Shown here: piece after piece, positions 8,183 to 18,240 of the stretch
Position numbering within the stretch: the first letter of the stretch is position 1
Layout of the letters: the number at the start of each line of letters is the position of its first letter
Source: Novosphingobium umbonatum
Lineage (GTDB): Bacteria; Pseudomonadota; Alphaproteobacteria; Sphingomonadales; Sphingomonadaceae
DNA: 64,000 nt
Direction of reading: 5' to 3'
Assembly (NCBI RefSeq): GCF_004005905.1
Contig: NZ_SACO01000006.1
Coordinates: forward strand, 1-64,000
Notes under the pieces: generated by a model
Seen by the model: the letters and a program-made list of their open reading frames with translations, nothing else
What the model was told of the DNA's origin: nothing
Databases searched by the model: none
Program-made: the position numbers and the translations under genes

Positions 8183-9079
8183 ATGAGCGATGCCAACATA
8201 ATCAAGCCTGTACGCAAAGCCGTGTTCCCCGTGGCCGGCCTCGGTACCCGATTCCTTCCCGCCACCAAGGCGATTCCGAAGGAGATGTTGCCCATCGTTG
8301 ATCGCCCTTTGATCCAATATGCGGTGGACGAAGCGCGCGAGGCAGGCATCGAACAGCTGGTTTTTGTAACCGGCCGCGGCAAGACCGCCATTGTGGAACA
8401 TTTTGACACGGCCTACGAACTGGAATCGACCATGTCGGGCCGTGGCAAGAATCTGGACGTGCTGGACGCCACCCGCATTCAACCGGGCAATCTGGTCACC
8501 GTGCGCCAACAGGTGCCGATGGGTCTGGGCCATGCCATCTGGTGTGCGCGTGCCGTGATCGGCGACGAGCCTTTCGCCATTTTCCTGCCCGATGAATTGA
8601 TGATCGGCGCACCGGGCTGCATGAAGCAGATGGTTGATGCCTATAACAAGGTCGGCGGCAATCTGGTTTCCGTGCTGGAAGTGCCGCAGGAAGAGGTTTC
8701 CTCCTATGGCGTGATCGATCCGGGCTATGCAGAAGGCAATCTGACGCAGGTCAAGGGTCTGGTCGAAAAGCCCAAGGTGGAAGTGGCTCCGTCAAACAAG
8801 ATCATTTCGGGCCGCTATATCCTGCAACCCGAAGTGCTGGACGTGCTGGAAAATCAGGAAAAAGGCGCTGGCGGCGAAATCCAGCTGACCGATGCCATGG
8901 CCCAGATGATCGGCAAGCAGCCGTTCCACGCCGTGACCTTTGAAGGCAAGCGTTACGATTGCGGTTCCAAGACCGGCTTTGTCGAAGCCACTTTGGCACT
9001 GGCCCTGCAACGCCCCGATATGGCCGATGAAGTGCGCGAAATGGCGCTGCGTCTGCTGGGCGTGCGCGAAATCGCCTGA
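8183..9079 (+). CDS. galU: UTP-glucose-1-phosphate uridylyltransferase
   Basis: A 298-residue enzyme making UDP-glucose from UTP and glucose 1-phosphate, a precursor for lipopolysaccharide and exopolysaccharide. The nucleotide-binding signature AVFPVAGLGTRFLPATKA is at residues about 11-28. VDRPLIQYAVDEA, PMGLGHAIWCA and GLVEKPKVEVAPSN are further family blocks. The ATG at 8183 follows AGTAGG at a 6-nt spacing and is preferred over a TTG two codons upstream. The product could feed the polysaccharide genes at 46.6-54.3 kb. A strong terminator follows. Confidence 0.96.
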   Translation: MSDANIIKPVRKAVFPVAGLGTRFLPATKAIPKEMLPIVDRPLIQYAVDEAREAGIEQLVFVTGRGKTAIVEHFDTAYELESTMSGRGKNLDVLDATRIQPGNLVTVRQQVPMGLGHAIWCARAVIGDEPFAIFLPDELMIGAPGCMKQMVDAYNKVGGNLVSVLEVPQEEVSSYGVIDPGYAEGNLTQVKGLVEKPKVEVAPSNKIISGRYILQPEVLDVLENQEKGAGGEIQLTDAMAQMIGKQPFHAVTFEGKRYDCGSKTGFVEATLALALQRPDMADEVREMALRLLGVREIA

Positions 9080-9094
9080 TCGGCGCCGCCATCA

Positions 9095-9130
9095 AAAGGG
9101 CGCTTCGGAACCAACCGGAGCGCCCTTTTT
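9095..9130. terminator. Terminator between galU and the beta-helix gene
   Basis: GGGCGCT-t-CGG pairs with CCG-g-AGCGCCC, followed by TTTTT. It starts 16 bases after the galU stop and lies just before the end of the convergent gene, with AAAA on its left, so it may act in both directions. Confidence 0.9.
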
Positions 9131-9136
9131 GCTGCC

Positions 9137-10066
9137 CTATTGCCTTTTGTAGCGCACCATCGCGGGCGGCAATTGGTTCGCGCCCAGCATCAGCCGACCG
9201 CCCTGCCAATCGCGCACAAACACCGCATTGCTGTTCGCGCCCGCCGCCAGCCGCAAACTATTGCCCTCGATCACCAGCCCGTCCGAAACATGGTCGCGGC
9301 TTTCGGCGGCCACCGCGATGATCGTGCTGCCATTTTCCTTATGCGCGCCCTGCACCATCCAATTGCCGCTGATCCTGCCGGTGGCACCCGCTGGCAAATC
9401 GATCAGATAGTTTGACGCCCGCCCCGCCGTATCGTCGATCACATTGTCGCGGATATCGACCTTGGCCGAACGGGTCTTGATATAATGCCCGCCGTCGCCC
9501 GCCTCGAACCGGCTGTTGGTGATGGTCACCTTGTCGTAAAAACCGATATAGACCGAATGGGCGCAGGCCAGCCCGCGATCACAACGCCCCAAATGGGTGA
9601 AGGTCGAACGGTCGATGATGATCTGCCCCTTGGCATCATTGCCCGCCAGAATGCCTTCCTCGCTGTTGCGGAACCAGCTTTGGCTAACCAGCAGGTTCCC
9701 CTGCTCCAGCCGGATGCCCGCACCATTGCCATCCTGCGTGCCATAGTTGGAAAAGATCAGCCCCTCCACCCGCGCCGAACGGCCGCGCAGCACCAAGGCG
9801 GCCTTGCTTTCGCATAGCTGGCTTTGCAGCACGCTTTTACCCAGCGTAGCGGCCGCGTAAGTCACATTGCCCGAGGTCTGCACCCCGCAATCGCGCCAGG
9901 TGCCCTCGGCAATGCGGATCGTGGCGCTGCGGTCGCCAATGGCGTTGAGCGCGGCCTGCAAACGGTCGAACCTTTGCCCGCTTTCGACCACCAGATAGGG
10001 TTTGGATGTTTGAGCCTGTGCAGGACCGGCAGCGATCAGGGCGAGCGGGATTAGAGCGCGTTTCAT
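9137..10066 (-). CDS. Secreted right-handed parallel beta-helix protein
   Basis: A 309-residue exported protein. The signal peptide MKRALIPLALIAAGPAQAQ has an AQA cleavage site. The mature part has repeated short coils with the inside-facing hydrophobic and Asn pattern of pectate-lyase-like beta-helices, such as ARVEGLIFSNYGTQDGNGAG, KGQIIIDRSTFTHLG, DKVTITNSRFEAGDG and AKVDIRDNVIDD. Such folds occur in polysaccharide lyases, hydrolases and epimerases; I cannot identify catalytic residues, so activity is unassigned. It is followed upstream (12 nt) by the recQ-like pair and may be transcribed with it, although no functional link is obvious. Confidence 0.75.
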   Translation of the reverse strand: MKRALIPLALIAAGPAQAQTSKPYLVVESGQRFDRLQAALNAIGDRSATIRIAEGTWRDCGVQTSGNVTYAAATLGKSVLQSQLCESKAALVLRGRSARVEGLIFSNYGTQDGNGAGIRLEQGNLLVSQSWFRNSEEGILAGNDAKGQIIIDRSTFTHLGRCDRGLACAHSVYIGFYDKVTITNSRFEAGDGGHYIKTRSAKVDIRDNVIDDTAGRASNYLIDLPAGATGRISGNWMVQGAHKENGSTIIAVAAESRDHVSDGLVIEGNSLRLAAGANSNAVFVRDWQGGRLMLGANQLPPAMVRYKRQ

Positions 10067-10078
10067 AGGCCCAAACCC

Positions 10079-11320
10079 TTAAGCCTTGCGCGTTAATTTT
10101 CGCCCAAGGCCCATCGCCCATTCCACCACGGCCACCAGCCAGCGCGCCTGCGCACAATTGTCGCAATTCCCGCAGGTCAGCGGCGGCACCTCGCCGAAAT
10201 AGCGCCGCAAATGCGCACGGCGACACCCCCAAGTGCCGATCAACCGCTCCATCGCCGCCCAGCGCAGCCGGTCCACCCCTGCCCTTGGGCCGCTGGCCTG
10301 CGCGATGCGGGCGCGGGAGGCCTTACGCTCCTTGGCCGACCACAGCATCAGCGCCAAAGCGGGCGCCCCGTCGCGTCCGGCCCGCCCCGTTTCCTGATAA
10401 TAGGCCTCGATCGATCGCGGCAGGCCCAGATGGATGATGAAGCGCACATCGCCCTTGTCCACCCCCATGCCAAAGGCGATCGTGGCCACCATCACCGCGT
10501 TGGAGCTGGCGTAGAAGGCGCGCTGGCTGGCCTGCCTTTGCTCTGCCCCCATCCCCGCGTGATAGGCCAAGATCCGCCGCCCACAGTTTTGCAGGGCCTG
10601 CGCCACCTGCTCCACCTGTCGGCGGGTGGGGGCATAGATGATACCTGCACCGCGCTGCTCGCGCAGCACATCTGCCACTTGCGCCTGCCAATGGCGGCGC
10701 TGGCGGATGGCATAATGGATATTTGGCCGGTCAAAATCCGACAGCAGCATTCCATCGGGGGGCAGGGCAAAATGGGTGAGGATATCCTCCCTTGTATAGT
10801 TATCCGCCGTGGCGGTCAGCGCCAGCACCGGCGCTGGATGCGCGTCGAGCAAGGGGCGCAAGCAGCGGTAATCGGGGCGGAAATCATGGCCCCATTCGGA
10901 CACGCAATGGGCCTCATCAATCGCGAAAAGGCAGATTTTGACCGAGGCCAACAGGGCGGCAAAATCCTCCCGCGCCGCCCTTTCCGGCGCGACATAGAGC
11001 AGGTCCAGCGCGCCAGCCTGTAGGCGACGAATCACCTCGGCGCGATTATCCTCCGCGCTGGTTAGACAGGCCGCGCGCAGCCCATGGGTCTGTGCGGCGC
11101 GCATCTGGTCCTGCATCAGGGCGATCAACGGGCTGATCACCAGCGCGACCCCGTCCAGCAGCACGGCGGGCAATTGATAGGTCAGCGATTTGCCGCCCCC
11201 TGTGGGCATCACCGCCAAAGTGGATTGCCCCACCAGCATGCGCTCGACCACCGCGCGCTGCCCTTCGCGAAAATCCTGATGGCCGAAATGCTGCTGCAAG
11301 GCGGCCCTCAGCTCAGGCAT
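10079..11320 (-). CDS. Short RecQ-family ATP-dependent DNA helicase
   Basis: A 413-residue SF2 helicase. Walker [15 protein letters not shown] is at about residues 38-51 and the DEAH box with the RecQ aromatic-rich loop reads [18 protein letters not shown] (about 135-152). Motif VI is [12 protein letters not shown]. The C-terminus keeps the RecQ zinc-binding cysteines ([12 protein letters not shown], then CGNCDNC) but ends soon after, so winged-helix and HRDC domains are missing. Full RecQ proteins are about 600 residues. Its start overlaps the end of a full-length recQ paralogue by 8 nt. It probably unwinds 3'-tailed DNA, but substrate choice should differ from canonical RecQ. The frame and motifs are intact, so it is not a decayed copy. 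Confidence 0.88.
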   Translation of the reverse strand: MPELRAALQQHFGHQDFREGQRAVVERMLVGQSTLAVMPTGGGKSLTYQLPAVLLDGVALVISPLIALMQDQMRAAQTHGLRAACLTSAEDNRAEVIRRLQAGALDLLYVAPERAAREDFAALLASVKICLFAIDEAHCVSEWGHDFRPDYRCLRPLLDAHPAPVLALTATADNYTREDILTHFALPPDGMLLSDFDRPNIHYAIRQRRHWQAQVADVLREQRGAGIIYAPTRRQVEQVAQALQNCGRRILAYHAGMGAEQRQASQRAFYASSNAVMVATIAFGMGVDKGDVRFIIHLGLPRSIEAYYQETGRAGRDGAPALALMLWSAKERKASRARIAQASGPRAGVDRLRWAAMERLIGTWGCRRAHLRRYFGEVPPLTCGNCDNCAQARWLVAVVEWAMGLGRKLTRKA

Positions 11321-13106
11321 GATCGGTAATCACCTTCAGGAAAGCATCGCCATAGGCCTCCAGCTTGCGCGCGCCCACGCCGGAAATCTGCGCCATGGCG
11401 TCCAGCGACAAGGGCCGGTCGCTGGCCATTTGCCGCAAGGTGGCATCGTTGAAGATGACATAGGGCGGCACCTTGTTCTCCGCCGCCAGATCGCGGCGCA
11501 GGCCGCGCAAAGCCTCGAACAGGGGATCGCCACTGGGGTTGGGCGCCGCGCCGCCGCCACGCTTGCGCGCGGTCTTTTCTCTGGTGGGCGGCTGCGCCAT
11601 CATCATCGCCGCCTCGCCTTTCAGGATCGCGCGGGCGTCCCCTGCCAGTTGCAAACCGCCATGCTCGGTGCCTTCCAAAGCGCCCCGCGCCTGCAAGGCC
11701 CGCGCAAGGGGGCGCAGCAAAACCGCTTCCTCCGCCGAAACAATGCCAAACACCGACAGGGCGGCATGGCCCCGCTCGCGCACCCGATCATCCTCCACGC
11801 CGGTCAAAACTTGCGTCACATAGCCCAGCCCGAAACGCTGCCCCGTGCGATAGACGCCCGACAGCAATTTCTGCGCCAGCAGGGTCACATCGATCACCGC
11901 AGGGGGCGACAGGCAGTTGTCGCAATTGCCGCAAGTCTGGGGCGCCTCCTCGCCAAAATGGCGGCGCAGCAGGGCGCGGCGGCAACCGGCGCTTTCCACC
12001 AAGGCGGCCATGGAATCGAGTCGCTGGCGCTCGCCTGCCTGCCTTTCGGGCTCCACTTCGCCCACTCTCTGCCGCGCGCGGACGAAATCCTCCGCCCCCC
12101 ACAGCATCATCGCCACCGCCGGATCGCCATCGCGCCCCGCGCGGCCGGTTTCCTGATAATAGGCCTCGATGCTTTTGGGCAGGCCGGCATGGGCGACAAA
12201 GCGCACGTCAGGCTTGTCGATACCCATGCCAAAGGCGATGGTCGCCACCATCACCATCTCTTCGCTGGCCACAAAGGCCGCCTGATGCGCGGCGCGCTGT
12301 TCGGGCGGCAGGCCCGCGTGATAGGGCAGGCAGGGCCGCCCCGTAGCAGCCAATTGCTCGGCCAGCTTTTCCACCCCTGCGCGCGTTCCGGCATAGACAA
12401 TCCCCGGACCGGGGTTATCGGCCATCAACCGCTTGATCTGCGCCAGAGGATTGTCGCGCGCGGCAATGCGATATTGGATATTGGGTCGGTCAAAGCCCGA
12501 AACGATCAGGCCCTCATCGGGAATGCCCAATTGCTCCAGAATATCGGCCCGCGTATGCGCATCCGCCGTCGCCGTCAGCGCCAGACGGGACACATAGGGC
12601 ATGGCATCCATCAAGGGGCGCAACAGGCGATAATCGGGGCGGAAATCATGGCCCCATTGCGACACGCAATGCGCTTCATCAATGGCGAAAAGGCTGATGT
12701 CGGCCTGTTCCAGCAGCTCGCGGAAATGGGGCTGGCTGGCCCTTTCGGGCGCGACATAGAGCAGGTCCAGCTCGCCCGCCTGCAAGGCCGCGATGGTGGC
12801 GCCGCGGTCCATGTCGGCGCTGGTCAGGCTGGCGGCACGGATGCCATTGGCATGGGCGCTGCGCAATTGATCATGCATCAGCGCGATCAGGGGGCTGACC
12901 ACCACACAGGTTCCTGCCATCATCACCGCCGGCAATTGATAGGTCAGCGATTTGCCCGCCCCCGTGGGCATCACCGCCAAGGTGGATTGCCGCGAGAGCA
13001 CCCGCTCCACCACCTGTTGCTGCACCCCGCGAAAAGCGGGAAAACCGAAAGTGGCGCGCAGGGCTGATAGGGGATCAGGATGAATAAGGGTGCTGGTCTG
13101 CATCAT
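11313..13106 (-). CDS. recQ: ATP-dependent DNA helicase RecQ
   Basis: A 597-residue helicase of standard length. Walker [18 protein letters not shown] is at about residues 39-55, the DEAH/aromatic loop is [18 protein letters not shown] and motif VI is [12 protein letters not shown]. The zinc site ([19 protein letters not shown]) is followed by a winged-helix RQC region and a C-terminal HRDC domain ending [19 protein letters not shown]. It unwinds recombination intermediates and stalled forks in a 3'-5' direction. It is co-transcribed with a shorter paralogue whose start lies within its last codons. Confidence 0.95.
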   Translation of the reverse strand: MMQTSTLIHPDPLSALRATFGFPAFRGVQQQVVERVLSRQSTLAVMPTGAGKSLTYQLPAVMMAGTCVVVSPLIALMHDQLRSAHANGIRAASLTSADMDRGATIAALQAGELDLLYVAPERASQPHFRELLEQADISLFAIDEAHCVSQWGHDFRPDYRLLRPLMDAMPYVSRLALTATADAHTRADILEQLGIPDEGLIVSGFDRPNIQYRIAARDNPLAQIKRLMADNPGPGIVYAGTRAGVEKLAEQLAATGRPCLPYHAGLPPEQRAAHQAAFVASEEMVMVATIAFGMGIDKPDVRFVAHAGLPKSIEAYYQETGRAGRDGDPAVAMMLWGAEDFVRARQRVGEVEPERQAGERQRLDSMAALVESAGCRRALLRRHFGEEAPQTCGNCDNCLSPPAVIDVTLLAQKLLSGVYRTGQRFGLGYVTQVLTGVEDDRVRERGHAALSVFGIVSAEEAVLLRPLARALQARGALEGTEHGGLQLAGDARAILKGEAAMMMAQPPTREKTARKRGGGAAPNPSGDPLFEALRGLRRDLAAENKVPPYVIFNDATLRQMASDRPLSLDAMAQISGVGARKLEAYGDAFLKVITDHA

Positions 13107-13136
13107 GCCAGCTATGCCAGATTATGCGCCCAAAGC

Positions 13137-13172
13137 AAAAGCCCCGCGCCTTGGCAAAGGCGCGGGGCTTTC
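13137..13172. terminator. Terminator of the 87-residue protein gene
   Basis: AAAGCCCCGCGCC and GGCGCGGGGCTTT form a 13-bp perfect stem with an 8-base loop. It lies about 22 bases beyond the stop at 13195 on the minus strand, with TTTT within the run-out. It separates the small gene from recQ. Confidence 0.85.
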
Positions 13173-13194
13173 GGACGAAACCTGTGATCGGGCT

Positions 13195-13458
13195 TTAATG
13201 GCGCGTGGTGCCCCAGCCCGCCTGCTGGCCGGTGGTGCGGCGTTGATAGCTTTCCAAGGCATTGCTGCCACTGGCCAGAGTGAGCGCCGACAACGCCTTG
13301 TCCAGCCCGCCGCGCACAAATTGGTCGATCGCATGCGCGGGGTCCTGCCCCAATTCCTGCGCCAGATCCTTTACCGCGCGGGCCATGTCCTGATATTCGC
13401 GCTCGCTCAAATGGGCGGCTGCTTTGTCGAAACCCTTATGCGATTCAAAGCTCAACAT
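13195..13458 (-). CDS. Small hypothetical protein
   Basis: An 87-residue soluble protein, MLSFESHKGFDKAAAHLSER at the start, largely alpha-helical in the first two thirds, with a Gly/Gln/Arg-rich tail (RRTTGQQAGWGTTRH). A purine-rich GGGAGAG lies just before the ATG, and a strong terminator follows, so it looks like an independent expressed gene. I do not recognise a family or function. A 19-bp near-palindrome lies about 100 bp upstream. Confidence 0.7.
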   Translation of the reverse strand: MLSFESHKGFDKAAAHLSEREYQDMARAVKDLAQELGQDPAHAIDQFVRGGLDKALSALTLASGSNALESYQRRTTGQQAGWGTTRH

Positions 13459-13561
13459 CTCTCTCCCTTGGCGGGTGGGCTGATGAGGTTGAACCTATGC
13501 CAGAGTTGCGAAGGCGCGATAAAGGCGCGCCTAGCCCGTAACGCTTAGCTAGGGGAAAGCA

Positions 13562-13580
13562 GCGATTCATGATGAATCGC
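13562..13580. promoter_or_regulatory. 19-bp palindrome between metH and the small gene
   Basis: GCGATTCAT-G-ATGAATCGC has perfect 9-bp arms around a single base. It lies 35 bp past the end of metH and about 104 bp before the small protein gene on the same strand. It looks like an operator; a terminator role is less likely because there is no T-run. Confidence 0.45.
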
Positions 13581-13614
13581 CGCCCCCCATTTCGTTAATC
13601 AGACGTGTTTTCCC

Positions 13615-16215
13615 TTAATCAAGATTGGGCCGCAACCAGCGGCGCGTTTCTTCCAGATCCTGCCCGCGACGGCCTGCATAATCAGCCAGTTGGTCCTCAC
13701 CGATGGTGGCAACGCCGAAATACTGGCTTTCGGGATGGGCGAAATAGAAACCGCTGACCGCAGAGGTGGGCAGCATGGCCTGACTCTCGGTCAAAATAAT
13801 GCCCGCATTCTCGCCCGCATCCAGCAGGTCGAACAATATCGGCTTCAACGTATGGTCGGGGCAGGCCGGATAGCCCGGCGCGGGGCGGATGCCGCGATAT
13901 TGCTCACGGATCAGCGCTTCATTGGTCAGCTGCTCACCCGCCGCATAGGCCCATAGCTCGCGGCGGACATGGGCGTGCAGGCGCTCGGCAAAGGCTTCGG
14001 CAAAACGGTCGGCCAAGGCTTTCAAAAGGATGTCATTATAGTCATCATGGCCCGCCTTGAAGCGTTCCAGATGCGGTTCGATGCCATGGATGCCCACCGC
14101 GAAACCGCCGATCCAGTCATCCTGTGTGTCGATAAAATCGGCCAGACAGAAATTGGCGCGGCCACGGCTCTTGATGAATTGCTGGCGCAGCATGGGCAGG
14201 CGGGTCCCCTGTTCCAGCACCACATCATCGCCTTCGCGATGCGCGGGCCAGAAAGCGCAGACGCCGCGCGCGGTCAGCCATTTTTCCTCGATAATCTGCC
14301 CCAGCATCTTTTGCGCATCGGCATAAAGGCTGCGCGCCGATTCGCCGACGATGGGGTCCTCCAGAATGGCGGGGAAAGTGCCCGCCAGTTCCCATGCGCG
14401 GAAGAAAGGCGTCCAATCGAAATAGTCCGCCAGATCCGACAGGCTCCAATCATCGAACCGATGCAGGCCGGGCTGCGCGGGAGCAGACGCCTTTTGCGCA
14501 GGGTCGATCACGAAAGCATTGGCGCGCGCGTCGGTAAGCGACAGCAGCTTCGACCCGCCCTTGCCCGCACGGGCCACACGCACCGCTTCATACTCATCCG
14601 CCGTGGCGGCGATAAAGGCGTCGGCCTGCGTGTCGGACAGCAGCTGGCTGGCCACGCCCACTGCGCGGCTCGCGTCCAGCACATGCACCACCGCGCCATC
14701 ATAGGCCGGATCAATGCGCAGCGCCGTATGCACCTTGGACGTGGTCGCCCCGCCGATCAGCAGCGGGATCGTCAGCCCCGCGCGCTGCATTTCCTCGGCC
14801 ACGGTCACCATTTCATCGAGCGAAGGGGTGATCAGGCCCGACAGGCCGATGATGTCCACCTGCTCCTTCACCGCCGTCTCGATGATCTTGGCCCAAGGCA
14901 CCATCACGCCAAGGTCAATCACCTCATAGCCATTGCACTGCAAAACCACGCCCACGATATTCTTGCCAATATCGTGAACGTCGCCCTTCACCGTGGCCAT
15001 GATGATCCGGCCCTTGGCTTTCGCCCCCGGTTCCTTGGCCGCCTCGATAAAGGGGATCAGATGCGCCACGGCCTTTTTCATCACGCGGGCCGATTTCACC
15101 ACCTGCGGCAGGAACATCTGGCCCGAACCGAACAGATCGCCCACGCGGTTCATGCCCGCCATCAACGGCCCTTCGATCACCTCGATCGGGCGGGCGTAAA
15201 GCTGGCGCGCCTCCTCGGTGTCGTCGACGATATAGGCGTCAATGCCCTTGACCAGCGCGTGTTCAAGGCGCTTCACCACATCATAGGAGCGCCATTCCTC
15301 GGCCTCCTTCTCGGCGGCTTTATCCTTGCCCTTATAGCTTTCGGCCAAAGTGATCAGCCGCTCGGTGGCGGTTTCCTCGCCAGCCACAGGGCGCATCAGG
15401 ATCACATCTTCCACCGCTTCACGCAAAACGGGGTCGATCTGGTCATAAATGTCGATCTGGCCCGCGTTGACGATGGCCATGTCCATGCCGGCGGGGATCG
15501 CGTGATAGAGGAACACGCTGTGCATCGCGCGGCGCACGATTTCATTGCCACGGAAGCTGAAAGACAGGTTCGACAGGCCGCCGCTGATATGCACATGCGG
15601 ACAGGCCGCCTTGATCTCGCGGCAGGCCTCGATGAAGTCCAGACCATAGCGGTCATGCTCTTCAATGCCGGTGGCGACCGCGAAGATATTGGGGTCAAAG
15701 ATAATATCTTCGGGCGGGAAGCCGATGCCGGTCAGCAGCTTGTAGGCGCGGCTGCAGATTTCCACCTTGCGCGCCTTGGTGTCGGCCTGCCCCTTTTCGT
15801 CAAAGGCCATGACCACCACGGCGGCGCCATAATCCATGCATTTGCGGGCCTGGGCTAGGAAGGCTTCCTCGCCCTCCTTCATGCTGATCGAATTGACGAT
15901 CGGCTTGCCCGAGACGCATTTCAGACCAGCCTCGATCACCTCCCATTTGGAACTGTCGATCATGATTGGCACGCGGGCAATATCGGGTTCCGAAGCGATC
16001 AGCTTCAGATAGGTGGTCATCGCCTCGACCGCGTCGAGCAGGCCTTCATCCATGTTGATGTCGATGATCTGCGCGCCATTTTCCACCTGCTGGCGCGCCA
16101 CTTCGATGGCCTTGGTGTAATCACCTGCGATAATCAGCTTTTTGAAAGCCGCGCTGCCGGTGACATTGGTGCGCTCGCCCACATTGACGAAACGGGCGGA
16201 GGATTGGGCGTTCAT
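13615..16215 (-). CDS. metH: Methionine synthase, folate/cobalamin/activation part
   Basis: An 866-residue protein carrying the C-terminal modules of cobalamin-dependent methionine synthase: a pterin-binding barrel ([19 protein letters not shown] at the start), a B12 cap, the Rossmann cobalamin domain with axial His in [20 protein letters not shown], and the S-adenosylmethionine activation domain ([22 protein letters not shown]). It transfers methyl from 5-methyltetrahydrofolate through cobalamin to homocysteine bound on its partner. The homocysteine module is a separate gene 15 nt upstream. ATG at 16213-16215 is preferred over a TTG five codons earlier, with GGAA at a suitable spacing. Confidence 0.95.
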   Translation of the reverse strand: MNAQSSARFVNVGERTNVTGSAAFKKLIIAGDYTKAIEVARQQVENGAQIIDINMDEGLLDAVEAMTTYLKLIASEPDIARVPIMIDSSKWEVIEAGLKCVSGKPIVNSISMKEGEEAFLAQARKCMDYGAAVVVMAFDEKGQADTKARKVEICSRAYKLLTGIGFPPEDIIFDPNIFAVATGIEEHDRYGLDFIEACREIKAACPHVHISGGLSNLSFSFRGNEIVRRAMHSVFLYHAIPAGMDMAIVNAGQIDIYDQIDPVLREAVEDVILMRPVAGEETATERLITLAESYKGKDKAAEKEAEEWRSYDVVKRLEHALVKGIDAYIVDDTEEARQLYARPIEVIEGPLMAGMNRVGDLFGSGQMFLPQVVKSARVMKKAVAHLIPFIEAAKEPGAKAKGRIIMATVKGDVHDIGKNIVGVVLQCNGYEVIDLGVMVPWAKIIETAVKEQVDIIGLSGLITPSLDEMVTVAEEMQRAGLTIPLLIGGATTSKVHTALRIDPAYDGAVVHVLDASRAVGVASQLLSDTQADAFIAATADEYEAVRVARAGKGGSKLLSLTDARANAFVIDPAQKASAPAQPGLHRFDDWSLSDLADYFDWTPFFRAWELAGTFPAILEDPIVGESARSLYADAQKMLGQIIEEKWLTARGVCAFWPAHREGDDVVLEQGTRLPMLRQQFIKSRGRANFCLADFIDTQDDWIGGFAVGIHGIEPHLERFKAGHDDYNDILLKALADRFAEAFAERLHAHVRRELWAYAAGEQLTNEALIREQYRGIRPAPGYPACPDHTLKPILFDLLDAGENAGIILTESQAMLPTSAVSGFYFAHPESQYFGVATIGEDQLADYAGRRGQDLEETRRWLRPNLD

Positions 16216-16230
16216 GGGTAATTCCAGCAA

Positions 16231-17289
16231 TCAGGCAAACAGGAAAGGTTCAAGACCGGCAAGGCGCGTCACCGGCTCCAGCGCGGGCAATGGCCGTGCG
16301 GAAAGGCCGGATACGGCGCGGGTCATGGCCGCAATATGCGCAGGGGTCGATCCACAACATCCACCAAGAATATTAACCTGCCCCGCATCCGCCCATTCCT
16401 TGACCAGACCCGCCGTGGTTTCAGGCAGCTCGTCATAGGCGCCCAATTCATTGGGCAGGCCCGCATTGGGATAGACCATGATCAGCGTGTCGGCGATTTC
16501 GGACAGCACCTTCACGTGGGGGCGCAACTGGGTCGCGCCAAAGGAGCAGTTGAGGCCAATGGTGATGGGGCGCGCATGGCGCACCGCATGCCAGAAAGCC
16601 TCCACCGTATGGCCCGACAGATTGCGGCCCGACAGGTCGGTCAGCGTCATCGACAGCATGATGGGGATTTCGCGGCCCAGCTTCTGTTCGACATGGCGCA
16701 CCGCCATCACGCCCGCCTTGGCGTTGAGCGTATCAAACACCGTCTCGATCAGGATGAAATCCGCGCCGCCTTCGACCAAGGCCTCGATCTGTTCGGCATA
16801 GACATCGACCAGATGGTCCCAATCGATCTCGCGGAAACCGGGGTCGTTCACATCGGGGCTGAGCGAGAGCGTCTTGTTCGTCGGCCCGACCGCGCCTGCC
16901 ACGAAACGGGGGCGGCCATCTTGCGCGGTGAACTCGTCCGCCACGCGGCGCGCCAGCTTGGCGGATTCCACATTGATCTCGCGCACCAGATGTTCGGCGG
17001 CATAATCGGCCTGGCTGATGCGGTTGGCGGAAAAAGTGTTGGTTTCGGCAATATCCGCGCCTGCCGCGAAATAGGCGCGGTGGATCGCTTCGGGCACTTC
17101 CGGCTTGGTCAGCGCCAGAATGTCATTATTGCCCTTCTGATCCTTGGCCAGCCCCAGATCGCCTGCATAATCGGCTTCCGACAGGCCGTAATTCTGGATT
17201 TCAGTGCCAAAGGCGCCATCGGTGATGAGAATGCGCTGCTTGGCCTGCGCCAACAATTCGGCCCGCGCCGCAGAGGGAGTGATGGTCAT
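16231..17289 (-). CDS. metH: Methionine synthase, homocysteine-binding part
   Basis: A 352-residue homocysteine S-methyltransferase domain. ILITDGAFGTEIQ opens the barrel, and the zinc-binding cysteines lie in GLNCSFGATQLRP and in GGCCGSTPAHI near the C-terminus. In E. coli this module is fused to the rest of MetH; here it is a free-standing protein. It binds and activates homocysteine for methylation by the folate/cobalamin protein encoded next. It lies 3 nt after metF and 15 nt before the second metH gene in a single operon. Confidence 0.94.
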   Translation of the reverse strand: MTITPSAARAELLAQAKQRILITDGAFGTEIQNYGLSEADYAGDLGLAKDQKGNNDILALTKPEVPEAIHRAYFAAGADIAETNTFSANRISQADYAAEHLVREINVESAKLARRVADEFTAQDGRPRFVAGAVGPTNKTLSLSPDVNDPGFREIDWDHLVDVYAEQIEALVEGGADFILIETVFDTLNAKAGVMAVRHVEQKLGREIPIMLSMTLTDLSGRNLSGHTVEAFWHAVRHARPITIGLNCSFGATQLRPHVKVLSEIADTLIMVYPNAGLPNELGAYDELPETTAGLVKEWADAGQVNILGGCCGSTPAHIAAMTRAVSGLSARPLPALEPVTRLAGLEPFLFA

Positions 17290-17292
17290 GGC

Positions 17293-18240
17293 TCAGGCTG
17301 CTTTCTCTTGGATAGCTGCCGCTGCTTTGGGGCGCACGCCCAGCAGATGGCAGATGGCATAGGACAATTCGGCGCGGTTCAGCGTGTAGAAGTGGAAATT
17401 GCGCACGCCGCCCGCATAGAGGCGGCGACAGAATTCGGCAGCCACCGTGGCCGCCACCAATTGCCGCGCGGCGGGATGGGTGTCGAGGCCCGCAAATAGC
17501 CCCTCCATCCATGCCGGAATGGCCGCGCCACAGGCGGCGGCAAATTTGCGCGTCTGGGCAAAATTGGACACGGGCAGAATGCCGGGCAGCACCGGCGCAT
17601 CAATCCCCGCAGCCGCCAGACGATCGCGGAAACGGAAGAAGGTTTCGGGTTCAAAGAAGAACTGGCTGATCGCGCGGCTCGCGCCCGCATCCAGCTTGCG
17701 TTTCAGGTTGTCGATATCGGCTTCGGGACTGGCCGAATCAGGGTGCATTTCAGGATAGGCGGCTACCGAAATATCAAAAGGCGCAATCGCCTTCAAACCC
17801 GCCACTAGATCGGCGGCATTCTGGTACCCCTCGGGATGCGGCACGAAAGGCGCGCCCGGCTCGCCCATATCGCCGCGCAGGGCCACAATATGGCGCACGC
17901 CCGCCTCCCAATAGGCCTCGGCCACGGCGTTCACTTCTGCCTTGGTGGCATCGACACAGGTGAGATGGGCGGCAGCGGGCAGGCGTGCCTCGGAAATGAT
18001 CCGCGCCACCGTGCCATGGGTGCGGTCGCGCGTGGTGCCGCCTGCGCCATAGGTTACCGACACGAATTCGGGCGCCAGCGGGGCCAGAGCCTGCACCACA
18101 TCCCACAATTGCAGCATCATCGCGTCGCTCTTGGGCGGGAAGAATTCGAAAGACACCGCCACATCGCCGGGCAAACCGGCAAACAGGGGGGTATCGAGCG
18201 CCTTGCGGGCCTCGCTCAGGGCGTCATAGCTGGCGATCAT
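17293..18240 (-). CDS. metF: 5,10-methylenetetrahydrofolate reductase
   Basis: A 315-residue FAD enzyme, slightly longer than the about 295 typical of MetF. It reduces methylene-THF to methyl-THF, the methyl donor for MetH. The conserved blocks are VSFEFFPPKSDAM (about residues 29-41), FVSVTYGAGGTTRDRTHGT and HIVALRGDMGEPG; FDISVAAYPEMHP and AISQFFFEPETFFRF follow. It overlaps the upstream regulator gene by 4 nt and directly precedes both metH genes, so methyl donor and acceptor enzymes are made together. Confidence 0.95.
   Translation of the reverse strand: MIASYDALSEARKALDTPLFAGLPGDVAVSFEFFPPKSDAMMLQLWDVVQALAPLAPEFVSVTYGAGGTTRDRTHGTVARIISEARLPAAAHLTCVDATKAEVNAVAEAYWEAGVRHIVALRGDMGEPGAPFVPHPEGYQNAADLVAGLKAIAPFDISVAAYPEMHPDSASPEADIDNLKRKLDAGASRAISQFFFEPETFFRFRDRLAAAGIDAPVLPGILPVSNFAQTRKFAAACGAAIPAWMEGLFAGLDTHPAARQLVAATVAAEFCRRLYAGGVRNFHFYTLNRAELSYAICHLLGVRPKAAAAIQEKAA

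Noticed and set aside
11319-13067. A 582-codon open frame opposite recQ
   Set aside because: Shadow frame with low-complexity His/Gln/Arg content and no ribosome binding site.
13969-15858. A 629-codon open frame opposite metH
   Set aside because: Shadow frame; the metH strand carries all expected motifs.
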